DNA from: Robertkochia flava
Lineage (GTDB): Bacteria; Bacteroidota; Bacteroidia; Flavobacteriales; Flavobacteriaceae
Direction: 5' to 3'
Assembly (NCBI RefSeq): GCF_020166515.1
Contig: NZ_JAINZT010000007.1
Coordinates: 248,001-312,000 of the forward strand
DNA length: 64,000 bases
Shown here: positions 14,303-20,862 of the stretch, in pieces
Position numbering within the stretch: the stretch's first letter is position 1
Layout: each line of letters opens with the position of its first letter
Position numbers and translations under genes: made by a program
Notes under the pieces: generated by a model
The model's input: the letters and a program-made list of their open reading frames with translations, nothing else
Told to the model about the DNA's origin: nothing
The model's database searches: none

Positions 14303-15715
14303 ATGAGAATTGAACAAATATATACCGGATGCCTGGCGCAGGGCGCTTATTACATAGAAAGCAATGGTGAAGTTGCAATTATTGATCCGCTGCGGGAAGT
14401 TAAACCTTATATGGATAAGGCTAAAGCCGATGGTGCAAAGATCAAATATATCTTTGAAACCCACTTCCACGCCGATTTTGTCAGCGGTCACCTCACCTTG
14501 TCTAAACAAAGTGGCGCCCCTGTGATTTATGGCCCGCTGGCGAACCCATCATTCGATGCGGTTATCGCCCAAGATGGACAGGAGTTTGCTCTTGGAAAAA
14601 TAACCATTAAGGTATTGCATACACCGGGACATACCATGGAGAGTACCACTTACCTCCTGAGAGATGAAGAGGGGAAAGATCACGCAATTTTCACGGGTGA
14701 CACCTTATTTCTGGGAGATGTGGGCAGACCGGATTTGGCACAAAAAGCTGCCGATATGACCCAGGAGGATCTTGCCGGTACCCTGTTTGACAGTTTAAGA
14801 AACAAGATTATGCCATTAGCAGATGAAGTCATCGTTTATCCTGCGCATGGAGCAGGGTCTGCATGTGGTAAGAATATGATGAAGGAAACGGTGGATACCC
14901 TCGGGAATCAAAAAAACATGAATTATGCCCTGAGAGCAGATATGACCAGGGAAGAGTTTATTGAGGAGGTTACAGATGGATTATTACCACCACCAAAATA
15001 TTTCCCACTGAACGTAAAAATGAATAAAGAAGGATACGAGGATATTGATGACGTTCTTGAAAGAGGGATGCAGGCTCTTGATGCAGAGGCTTTTGAACAC
15101 CTGGCCAATGAAACAGGGGCATTGGTGCTCGATGTCAGGAATCAGGCGGAATTCGCCAAAGGTCATGTGCCAAGATCGATATTTATAGGACTGGATGGCG
15201 ACTTTGCACCATGGGTAGGTGCTTTAATAGCCGATGTAGCCCAACCGATACTGTTGGTGGTAGAGGAAGAGAAAGTGGAAGAGGCAGTAACCCGGTTATC
15301 CCGTGTGGGATTTGATAAAACCCTTGGATATCTCAAGGGTGGGTTCAACGCCTGGAAGTTGGCTGCTAAGGAATACGATACCGTTGATTCTGTACCTGCC
15401 TCTAATTTCAGGGAGGTCATGGAGGACAACCCAATTCCGGTTATCGATGTCAGACGTAAGAGCGAGTACCTTTCTGAACGGGTAGTAAATGCCGAAAATG
15501 CGCCATTGGATTTTTTGAATGAGCATTTAAAGGAAATGCCGGAAGGTCAGAATTTCTTTGTGCATTGTGCCGGAGGCTATAGAAGTATGATCGCTGCCTC
15601 TATATTGAAAAGCCGTGGGATTCATAACCTGATCAACGTCGAAGGAGGTTTCAAAGCGATCAAGGAGGTCGGAGCTCCGGTTACGGATTATGTTTGTCCT
15701 TCTACGCTCAATTAA
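14303..15715 (+). CDS. persulfide dioxygenase-rhodanese fusion, copy 2
   Basis: This 470-residue paralogue of the preceding gene has the same length and domain order. The dioxygenase domain contains THFHADFVSGH, HTPGHTMEST and TGDTLFLGDVGRPDL. The first rhodanese domain again lacks a catalytic Cys (VVEEEKVEE at the loop), and the second has HCAGGYRS with Cys422. The start at 14303 gives MRIEQIYTGC, aligned with MKIEQIYTGC of copy 1; the longer frame from 14240 runs back through the regulatory palindrome. Two differently evolving copies in tandem may reflect different persulfide substrates or expression dosage. The sequence does not decide which copy forms sulfite and which forms thiosulfate. 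Confidence 0.88.
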   Translation: MRIEQIYTGCLAQGAYYIESNGEVAIIDPLREVKPYMDKAKADGAKIKYIFETHFHADFVSGHLTLSKQSGAPVIYGPLANPSFDAVIAQDGQEFALGKITIKVLHTPGHTMESTTYLLRDEEGKDHAIFTGDTLFLGDVGRPDLAQKAADMTQEDLAGTLFDSLRNKIMPLADEVIVYPAHGAGSACGKNMMKETVDTLGNQKNMNYALRADMTREEFIEEVTDGLLPPPKYFPLNVKMNKEGYEDIDDVLERGMQALDAEAFEHLANETGALVLDVRNQAEFAKGHVPRSIFIGLDGDFAPWVGALIADVAQPILLVVEEEKVEEAVTRLSRVGFDKTLGYLKGGFNAWKLAAKEYDTVDSVPASNFREVMEDNPIPVIDVRRKSEYLSERVVNAENAPLDFLNEHLKEMPEGQNFFVHCAGGYRSMIAASILKSRGIHNLINVEGGFKAIKEVGAPVTDYVCPSTLN

Positions 15716-15724
15716 CAGAGTTGT

Positions 15725-15768
15725 GTAACTATTGTTACTGTGCATAGTTTGATATTGAAGTACCTTGG
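15725..15768 (+). promoter_or_regulatory. Crp/Fnr-type palindrome plus -7 box, site 4 (140 bp before rhodanese gene)
   Basis: GTAACTATTGTTAC (15725-15738) is a perfect dyad. TACCTTGG (15761-15768, one mismatch to TAnnTTTG) begins 22 bp later. Unlike the other four sites the next start codon is far away (15908), and a terminator lies between. Confidence 0.75.
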
Positions 15769-15773
15769 TAAAG

Positions 15774-15892
15774 GATTAATAGGTTGGAGGCCCTTGAGAA
15801 CGATTTTGCAATGTCGGGCCTCTCAATTCACAGATTGATCATTATTGGTTGGATTGGGAAGTAGTTAGGTTTTACCTGACTGCTTCCTTTTT
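15774..15892 (+). ncRNA. candidate small RNA or attenuated leader under Crp/Fnr-type control
   Basis: A transcript from the site 4 promoter would start near 15774. It would contain a hairpin GAGGCCC (15787-15793) with GGGCCTC (15816-15822) and end at the strong terminator 15857-15892. That yields a roughly 120-nt RNA with no convincing reading frame. Either this is a stand-alone small RNA, or the terminator is a regulated attenuator in the 5' leader of the rhodanese gene at 15908. The existence and role of the RNA are inferred from sequence signals only. Confidence 0.35.
15857..15892 (+). terminator. strong intrinsic terminator just before the rhodanese gene
   Basis: A 14-bp stem (15857-15870 with 15874-15887, two G-T pairs), a TTT loop and five T residues. 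It lies 15 bp before the ATG at 15908 and 88 bp after the site 4 -7 box. Confidence 0.88.
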
Positions 15893-15907
15893 AAATGTCA
15901 GGATAAA

Positions 15908-16252
15908 ATGATTTTAGATACACTACGCGAACTGCTTTTTTCTCCCGGATCGGATCAGGTAAAGGTTTTATCACCGGAAGATTATAAAAGGAGAATTTCA
16001 AATGGAAATGCAGTGATTATAGATGTGCGAACCAAAAGAGAATACCTGGAAGGGCATATTGAAGGTGCTAGAAACCTGGATATTTTTCAAACCGGGAAGT
16101 TTCAGTCCCAATGTGAGCTACTCAACAGGGAGCAGCCGGTTTACATTTATTGCAGATCAGGTAATCGCAGCAGGAGGGCTTCCAAAATGTTATCCCGGAT
16201 GGGATTTAAGGAGATATATGATCTGAAAGGTGGAATCTTGAACTGGTATTGA
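15908..16252 (+). CDS. single-domain rhodanese-like sulfurtransferase
   Basis: This 114-residue rhodanese domain has an IIDVRTKREYLEGHI entry strand and a YCRSGNRS active-site loop with Cys82; it ends KGGILNWY. It would carry sulfane sulfur as a Cys persulfide in the cytoplasm; no signal peptide or membrane segment is visible. Such stand-alone rhodaneses often shuttle sulfur between SQR and persulfide dioxygenases, which fits this neighbourhood. It is 9 bp upstream of the CxxC protein at 16262, so the two are co-transcribed. Access to the site 4 promoter depends on reading through the terminator at 15857. Confidence 0.85.
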   Translation: MILDTLRELLFSPGSDQVKVLSPEDYKRRISNGNAVIIDVRTKREYLEGHIEGARNLDIFQTGKFQSQCELLNREQPVYIYCRSGNRSRRASKMLSRMGFKEIYDLKGGILNWY

Positions 16253-16261
16253 AAAGGATTC

Positions 16262-16537
16262 ATGAGAACAAGAATAATAATTCAGAATCTGAAATGTGGC
16301 GGGTGCGCCAAATCCATCTTATCCAGGCTTTCAGGGGAGAAAGATATCCTCCATACTGAAGTAATACTGGAAGAGCATACGGTGTTGGTGGAACATGAGT
16401 TGTCGGAAACGCCTTTGCGGGTCAAATCGGTTTTAAAGCAATTGGGATACCCCTCGGTAGAAGAGGAAAATGGCATTCTTCAGAAGGCCAGGTCAGTGGT
16501 GAGCTGTGCAAGTGGGAAGATAAAGTCTTCAGAATGA
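16262..16537 (+). CDS. small heavy-metal-associated (HMA-like) CxxC protein
   Basis: This 91-residue protein has the ferredoxin-like HMA pattern: an initial beta strand, then KCGGCAKS with Cys12 and Cys15, and a later LGYPSVEEEN segment. A third cysteine (Cys82) lies in a short C-terminal tail. HMA proteins usually bind Cu(I) or Zn(II). Beside a rhodanese and SQR it may instead handle thiol or persulfide chemistry, or protect copper-thiol balance when sulfide is present (inference). It is translationally close to the rhodanese gene (9-bp gap) and followed by a weak terminator-like hairpin. Confidence 0.7.
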   Translation: MRTRIIIQNLKCGGCAKSILSRLSGEKDILHTEVILEEHTVLVEHELSETPLRVKSVLKQLGYPSVEEENGILQKARSVVSCASGKIKSSE

Positions 16538-16550
16538 TCTATTCAGGCTT

Positions 16551-16583
16551 AAAAGGCTAACAAATATCATAATTTGCCTTTTT
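16551..16583 (+). terminator. weak terminator-like hairpin between HMA gene and SQR
   Basis: AAAAGGC (16551-16557) pairs with GCCTTTT (16576-16582), with a further AAAT/ATTT pairing inside and a T-run to 16583. The long interior makes it weaker than the others in this island. Confidence 0.5.
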
Positions 16584-16621
16584 CTAATTCACTAATTTAG
16601 AAACAATTAAAACATACTGAT

Positions 16622-17878
16622 ATGAAATATCAAGTGCTCATTATAGGTGGTGGGACCGCGGGTTTGATGACTGCAGCCCAATTGAAAAAGGCAAATAAAG
16701 ATTTGAATATCGCATTAATTGAACCTTCAGAAACACATTATTATCAGCCCGCATGGACGCTGGTTGGTGCTGGAACTTATGATTTTGAGAATACCGCTCG
16801 TCCCACCAAAAATTTTATACCCAAAGGGGTAACCTGGATAAAGGACCGTGCGACCGGATTCGATGCGCCAAACCAAATAGTTAAAACAGCCGAATCGGGA
16901 GATATCGGGTATGAATACCTGGTGGTGGCACCGGGGTTGGTGATGGACTATGATAGAATTGAGGGGTTAGCCGAGGCTATAGATAAAGGGGTGGTATGCA
17001 GCAATTATACCGACCCTAAGCATACCTGGGAGGTATTAAAGAATTTTAAGGGAGGCAATGCCATTTTTACTCAACCTTCCGGGGCCATAAAATGTGGAGG
17101 AGCACCTCAGAAAATAGCATATCTCGCAGCCGATTATGTGAGAAAACACGGATTGCAATCCAAAACCAACCTGGCGTTCTTAACCCCTGGTACAACCATT
17201 TTCGGGGTCAAGGAGATTCGCGAAACGCTTCTTAAGGTGATCGACAGGTATGGCATGATCTTCAAGCCGCATATGGAGCCGGTAAAAATAGATGGAAAAA
17301 AGCAGAAAATATGGTTCAAATACAATGGTCCGGAGGATAAAAAACCGCTGTTTGACGGAACGGGAAAATTAGAAGGGAAGGAACTGGAAAATGGTCTTAT
17401 TGAGATGCATTTTGATATGCTTCATCTCGCCCCGCCCCAGGCTGCCCCTGAATTTATAAGGACTTCAGATCTGGTTAATGATGGAGGTTGGTTGGAAGTG
17501 GATCAATATTCCATGCAGCATAAGAAATATGCCAATATTTTCGGACTTGGAGATGTGGCCGGGCTACCTACCGCCAAAACCGGGGCTGCCATCAGAAAAC
17601 AAGTACCCGTTGTAGTTGATAACATCCTGAAACTCATTGCGAGTAAACAGGCAGATAATCACTCCTATAACGGATATAGTTCCTGCCCCCTGGTTACGGC
17701 TTATGGAAAGATGGTATTGGCTGAGTTTGATTACGACGGAAACTTTACCCCGGACCCCAAACTAAAGCAAATGCTCATCAGCGATTCTTCAAAAGAGCAC
17801 TGGAGATTGTGGATGCTCAAAAAATATATGCTTCCATATCTGTATTGGAATAAGATGCTTAAAGGGGAAAAAGTCTGA
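16622..17878 (+). CDS. sulfide:quinone oxidoreductase-like flavoprotein (type II-like)
   Basis: This 418-residue FAD/NAD(P)-fold protein starts with the dinucleotide motif IIGGGTAGLMTAAQL. It carries the two cysteines expected of SQR: Cys158 in IKCGGAPQKI and Cys355 in SSCPLVTAYGKM, both resembling the mitochondrial/type II SQR motifs. Cys126 (GVVCSNYT) is an extra cysteine. IFGLGDVAGLPTAKTGAA is the second FAD-contact region, and the C-terminal LWMLKKYMLPYLYWNKML helix is amphipathic, suggesting membrane-surface association. SQR oxidises H2S, passes electrons to menaquinone and sulfane sulfur to a thiol acceptor. The palindrome seen at the other units is absent here, so it may depend on read-through from 15908 or a separate promoter. 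Confidence 0.87.
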   Translation: MKYQVLIIGGGTAGLMTAAQLKKANKDLNIALIEPSETHYYQPAWTLVGAGTYDFENTARPTKNFIPKGVTWIKDRATGFDAPNQIVKTAESGDIGYEYLVVAPGLVMDYDRIEGLAEAIDKGVVCSNYTDPKHTWEVLKNFKGGNAIFTQPSGAIKCGGAPQKIAYLAADYVRKHGLQSKTNLAFLTPGTTIFGVKEIRETLLKVIDRYGMIFKPHMEPVKIDGKKQKIWFKYNGPEDKKPLFDGTGKLEGKELENGLIEMHFDMLHLAPPQAAPEFIRTSDLVNDGGWLEVDQYSMQHKKYANIFGLGDVAGLPTAKTGAAIRKQVPVVVDNILKLIASKQADNHSYNGYSSCPLVTAYGKMVLAEFDYDGNFTPDPKLKQMLISDSSKEHWRLWMLKKYMLPYLYWNKMLKGEKV

Positions 17879-17896
17879 GACCTCGAAAGTATAGTT

Positions 17897-17925
17897 AAAG
17901 GGTGGCCAGGGAGTCACCCTTTTTT
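17897..17925 (+). terminator. intrinsic terminator after SQR
   Basis: AAAGGGTG (17897-17904) pairs with CACCCTTT (17915-17922), followed by T residues to 17925. Confidence 0.85.
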
Positions 17926-17942
17926 ATTCCCCCCTGGCATAG

Positions 17943-17986
17943 GTAACCTATGTTACAGACTCAACAGCTATTTTCTCCTTTATTTG
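17943..17986 (+). promoter_or_regulatory. Crp/Fnr-type palindrome plus -7 box, site 5 (before YeeE/YedE pair)
   Basis: GTAACCTATGTTAC (17943-17956) is a perfect dyad. TTTATTTG (17979-17986, one mismatch to TAnnTTTG) begins 22 bp later. An upstream ATG at 17950 lies inside the dyad, so the downstream gene starts at 18007. Confidence 0.78.
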
Positions 17987-18006
17987 CAATAAAATATTAC
18001 TCATTT

Positions 18007-18564
18007 ATGGAATGGATTTATGAACCCTGGCCCTGGTACGTTTCCGGGCCTATGATCGCAGTGATCATGCTGCTGTTGTTGATGGCAGGAAAAAATTTCG
18101 GGATGTCTGCCAATTTAAGAACCTTTTGTACCATTGCCGGTGCCGGGAAAACCAATGATTTCTTTCGTTTCGACTGGAAATCACAACGATGGAATTTACT
18201 CCTGGTCGCGGGTGCGGTAATGGGTGGATTTCTTGCCAATACCGTCTTAAGCAGGGATACAAAAGTAAATATAAATGAAGATGTAGTCGTAGAGCTTCAG
18301 AATATGGGATTTGAGAGCGCTGGGGATGCCTATCTTCCGACGGAAATATTTTCGAATGATGTTTTTGGTCAGCCCATAACGCTCGGGCTACTGCTTCTGG
18401 GCGGATTTCTTGTGGGATTTGGAGCAAGATATGCAGGGGGGTGTACTTCGGGTCACGCGATCTCAGGAATGAGTGACCTTCAGCTGCCATCTCTGATCGC
18501 TGTGATCGGTTTCTTTGCCGGAGGCTTGATCATGATCAACCTGTTGTTCCCCCTGATTTTCTAA
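18007..18564 (+). CDS. YeeE/YedE-type sulfur transporter, first half
   Basis: This 185-residue membrane protein has about four to five hydrophobic segments. It carries the family cysteine motifs LRTFCTIAGAG (Cys41) and GARYAGGCTSGHAISG (Cys146). YeeE/YedE (TsuA-like) proteins take up thiosulfate, relaying it past conserved cysteines; related PmpA/PmpB pairs are split into two genes as here. The start at 18007 (MEWIYEPWPW) is chosen because the longer frame from 17950 lies in the regulatory palindrome. The second half follows after 9 bp, so the two products likely form one transporter. Whether it imports thiosulfate or moves another sulfur species cannot be read from sequence. Confidence 0.85.
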   Translation: MEWIYEPWPWYVSGPMIAVIMLLLLMAGKNFGMSANLRTFCTIAGAGKTNDFFRFDWKSQRWNLLLVAGAVMGGFLANTVLSRDTKVNINEDVVVELQNMGFESAGDAYLPTEIFSNDVFGQPITLGLLLLGGFLVGFGARYAGGCTSGHAISGMSDLQLPSLIAVIGFFAGGLIMINLLFPLIF

Positions 18565-18573
18565 GAACTAAAA

Positions 18574-18999
18574 ATGAAACGAATGAAAAGAGGAATTTTT
18601 TATATCCTGATAGGGGTGATCTTTGGTATCACCATGTTTAAATCGGAAGCAGCTTCCTGGTTCCGCATCTATGAGATGTTTCAGTTTAAGGCCTTTCATA
18701 TGTACGGTATCATAGGATCTGCATTGGCCCTGGGAGTGATCTTCGTACAGTTTATTAAACGGGGTAAGATCAAAAGTTTTAGTGGCGAAGAGATCATAAT
18801 CCCTCCCAAGCAAAAGAGTGTTCCCCGATACCTGATTGGCGGGGTGCTGTTCGGATTGGGGTGGGCTCTCGCCGGGGCATGCCCGGGACCCATGTTTACC
18901 CTTACCGGTGCAGGATACTGGCCCATTCTGGTAGTTATCGGAGGTGCAGTGGCAGGAACTTACATCTACGGACTTTTGAGAAGTAAACTTCCGCATTAG
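18574..18999 (+). CDS. YeeE/YedE-type sulfur transporter, second half (DUF6691-like)
   Basis: This 141-residue membrane protein has four hydrophobic segments and the second-half motif GWALAGACPGPMFTLTG with Cys103, the equivalent of the GxCPGP cysteine of YeeE/YedE. It starts 9 bp after the first half and is followed by an intrinsic terminator, so the pair forms a two-gene operon under palindrome site 5. The product should pair with the 18007 protein in the inner membrane. Confidence 0.85.
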   Translation: MKRMKRGIFYILIGVIFGITMFKSEAASWFRIYEMFQFKAFHMYGIIGSALALGVIFVQFIKRGKIKSFSGEEIIIPPKQKSVPRYLIGGVLFGLGWALAGACPGPMFTLTGAGYWPILVVIGGAVAGTYIYGLLRSKLPH

Positions 19000-19005
19000 A
19001 AAAAC

Positions 19006-19038
19006 AAAAAAGGCCGGGAGTGAACCACGGCCTTTTTT
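19006..19038. terminator. bidirectional terminator between sulfur island and secreted-protein gene
   Basis: AGGCCG (19011-19016) pairs with CGGCCT (19028-19033), flanked by A-run and T-run on opposite sides. It can therefore serve both the YeeE/YedE operon (+) and the converging gene at 19053 (-). It marks the end of the sulfur island. Confidence 0.88.
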
Positions 19039-19052
19039 AATGGAAAATACGT

Positions 19053-19502
19053 TTAATCCAGTCTTTTGTAATTTTCAGAATACAGCGGATTACCATCGGC
19101 ATCAAGTTGGATCTGGCTGTACCAGTTGTCTTTGAGAATAAGTTTGAACTGGAATACTCTGACAGTGTCAATAATTTGCATCATAGAGGCGGAACCGTAT
19201 TCAAGGGTTTCTTTCAAAGAATCGTCGGTGGCGATATAACTGCCATACCCAAACCATTCTACAGAATCCTGAGGTACAAATCGTGTCCACATAACTTTTC
19301 CGTTGTAGAACATTTTGATCTGTCGGTATCCCTCGGTGGCCTTAATGGTGTCCACGACTTTTTCTCCATCGTAGGTATATTGATCAATCTGCTCCCAGGT
19401 TCCTTCTAATGAAAGTTGAGAGGATGCATCGTTTTGGAAAGGTTTGGCAGCAAATAAAACCAGTACCACAACCGTAATGATTGCGTAAGAAAATATCTTC
19501 AT
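19053..19502 (-). CDS. small secreted protein of unknown function (lipocalin-like pattern)
   Basis: This 149-residue protein has an N-terminal signal peptide or membrane anchor (hydrophobic residues about 4-19). The rest is beta-rich, with LEGTWEQIDQYTYDG and MFYNGKVMWTRFVPQDS; a short GTW-containing start followed by alternating strands is seen in small lipocalin-like Bacteroidota proteins. There are no cysteines and no catalytic motif. It converges on the sulfur island through a shared terminator, so membership of that regulon is unlikely. No function can be assigned. Confidence 0.7.
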   Translation of the reverse strand: MKIFSYAIITVVVLVLFAAKPFQNDASSQLSLEGTWEQIDQYTYDGEKVVDTIKATEGYRQIKMFYNGKVMWTRFVPQDSVEWFGYGSYIATDDSLKETLEYGSASMMQIIDTVRVFQFKLILKDNWYSQIQLDADGNPLYSENYKRLD

Positions 19503-19652
19503 GATTAGCCGAATTTATGTTTGATAACATGATTTAGTTATGTTAATATACAAAAAATAGACGAATTAAATGGCTGTAAATCAGTGCAGTGAGGTGTTGT
19601 TTTTTAAGCTAAATCAGTGAGGAAGAGGATTGAGAACTAATTTTAGTTTTTT

Positions 19653-19687
19653 TTTGGAAATGCTTTAATCCAAATAATTTATTTTTG
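19653..19687 (+). promoter_or_regulatory. promoter of trxB
   Basis: TTTG (19653-19656) and TATTTTTG (19680-19687, perfect TAnnTTTG) are separated by 23 bp. The ATG at 19710 is 22 bp after the -7 box. Confidence 0.6.
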
Positions 19688-19709
19688 AACCAATTAAGAA
19701 TTTTGAATT

Positions 19710-20681
19710 ATGTCTGAAAATAAAGTAGAGCGAGTTAAATGTCTGATCATCGGATCCGGACCAGCAGGATATACAGCGGCCATTTATGCCGCCAGAGCAG
19801 ATATGAAACCCCTGATGTATACGGGGATGGAGCCAGGCGGACAATTAACAACTACCACAGAAGTTGATAATTTCCCGGGTTATCCGGAAGGAATAGATGG
19901 CCCGACCATGATGGTGCAATTACAACAACAGGCCGAGAGATTTGGTACAGAAGTGCGGATTGGGATGATCACCGAAGTTGAGCTGAGTGATGAGATCGGA
20001 GGAATTCATAAGGTAAAGGTTGATAATACGACAGCACTGGAAGCGGAAACCATCATCATTGCCACAGGCGCAACAGCAAAATATCTCGGACTCCCTAGTG
20101 AACAAAAATTGCGCGGCGGAGGGGTTTCTGCCTGTGCGGTTTGTGACGGTTTCTTTTATAAAGGCCAGGATGTTGCCATCGTTGGAGGTGGAGATACAGC
20201 TGCAGAAGAAGCGACATACCTTGCCAATATCTGTAATAAGGTAACCATGCTGGTTAGAAAGGGAGAAATGAGAGCCTCTAAAGCCATGCAGCATCGGGTG
20301 GAAAATACACCAAACTTGGATGTTAAATATTTTACCGAGGTAGATGAAGTTCTCGGAGATCAGGTGGTGGAAGGCCTTAGAATGGTAAATAACCAGACCG
20401 GAGAGAAGGAAGAGATCGCGATCACAGGACTTTTTATTGCCATCGGACATAAACCCAACACAGATATCTTTAAAGGACAACTGGATATGGATGACACCGG
20501 GTATATCATTACCAAAGGGAAATCTACAAAAACCAATAAACCCGGCGTATTTGCCAGCGGGGATGTTCAGGATAAGGAATACCGTCAGGCGATCACGGCA
20601 GCAGGAACAGGATGTATGGCTGCACTTGATGCAGAGCGTTACCTGGCATCTGTTGAAAGTAAAGAGGAAGTCGAGGCCTGA
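19710..20681 (+). CDS. trxB: thioredoxin-disulfide reductase
   Basis: This 323-residue flavoprotein has an FAD-binding GSGPAGYTAAIYAARA near the N-terminus, the redox-active CAVC (Cys142, Cys145) followed by DGFF, an NADPH-binding IVGGGDTAAEEA and a C-terminal FASGDVQDKEYRQAITAAGTG. Length and motif order match bacterial low-molecular-weight TrxB. It reduces thioredoxin with NADPH in the cytoplasm. It lies next to the sulfur island but has its own promoter and terminator, so a regulatory link is not shown. It could still supply electrons to regenerate thiols from persulfides. Confidence 0.95.
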   Translation: MSENKVERVKCLIIGSGPAGYTAAIYAARADMKPLMYTGMEPGGQLTTTTEVDNFPGYPEGIDGPTMMVQLQQQAERFGTEVRIGMITEVELSDEIGGIHKVKVDNTTALEAETIIIATGATAKYLGLPSEQKLRGGGVSACAVCDGFFYKGQDVAIVGGGDTAAEEATYLANICNKVTMLVRKGEMRASKAMQHRVENTPNLDVKYFTEVDEVLGDQVVEGLRMVNNQTGEKEEIAITGLFIAIGHKPNTDIFKGQLDMDDTGYIITKGKSTKTNKPGVFASGDVQDKEYRQAITAAGTGCMAALDAERYLASVESKEEVEA

Positions 20682-20712
20682 AAAGCTTAGAAAATAAATC
20701 GATCGTATTAGG

Positions 20713-20742
20713 AAACCCTGCATTATCAAATGCAGGGTTTTT
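20713..20742 (+). terminator. intrinsic terminator after trxB
   Basis: AAACCCTGCAT (20713-20723) pairs perfectly with ATGCAGGGTTT (20730-20740), followed by T residues. Confidence 0.92.
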
Positions 20743-20862
20743 CGTTTTTTAACTCAATGATTTCCCTCATGTTTTTATAGGAATTAATTATGGAATTTCA
20801 CGCTGTAAAGTTTCTGTACCCCCGCTGAAACTTCCGGACTGAAACAAAATAATTCCAGAAAT

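Noticed and set aside
17950-18006. Longer start for the YeeE/YedE first-half gene
   Set aside because: The ATG lies inside the GTAAC-N4-GTTAC dyad and upstream of the -7 box; the shorter start gives a typical membrane protein.
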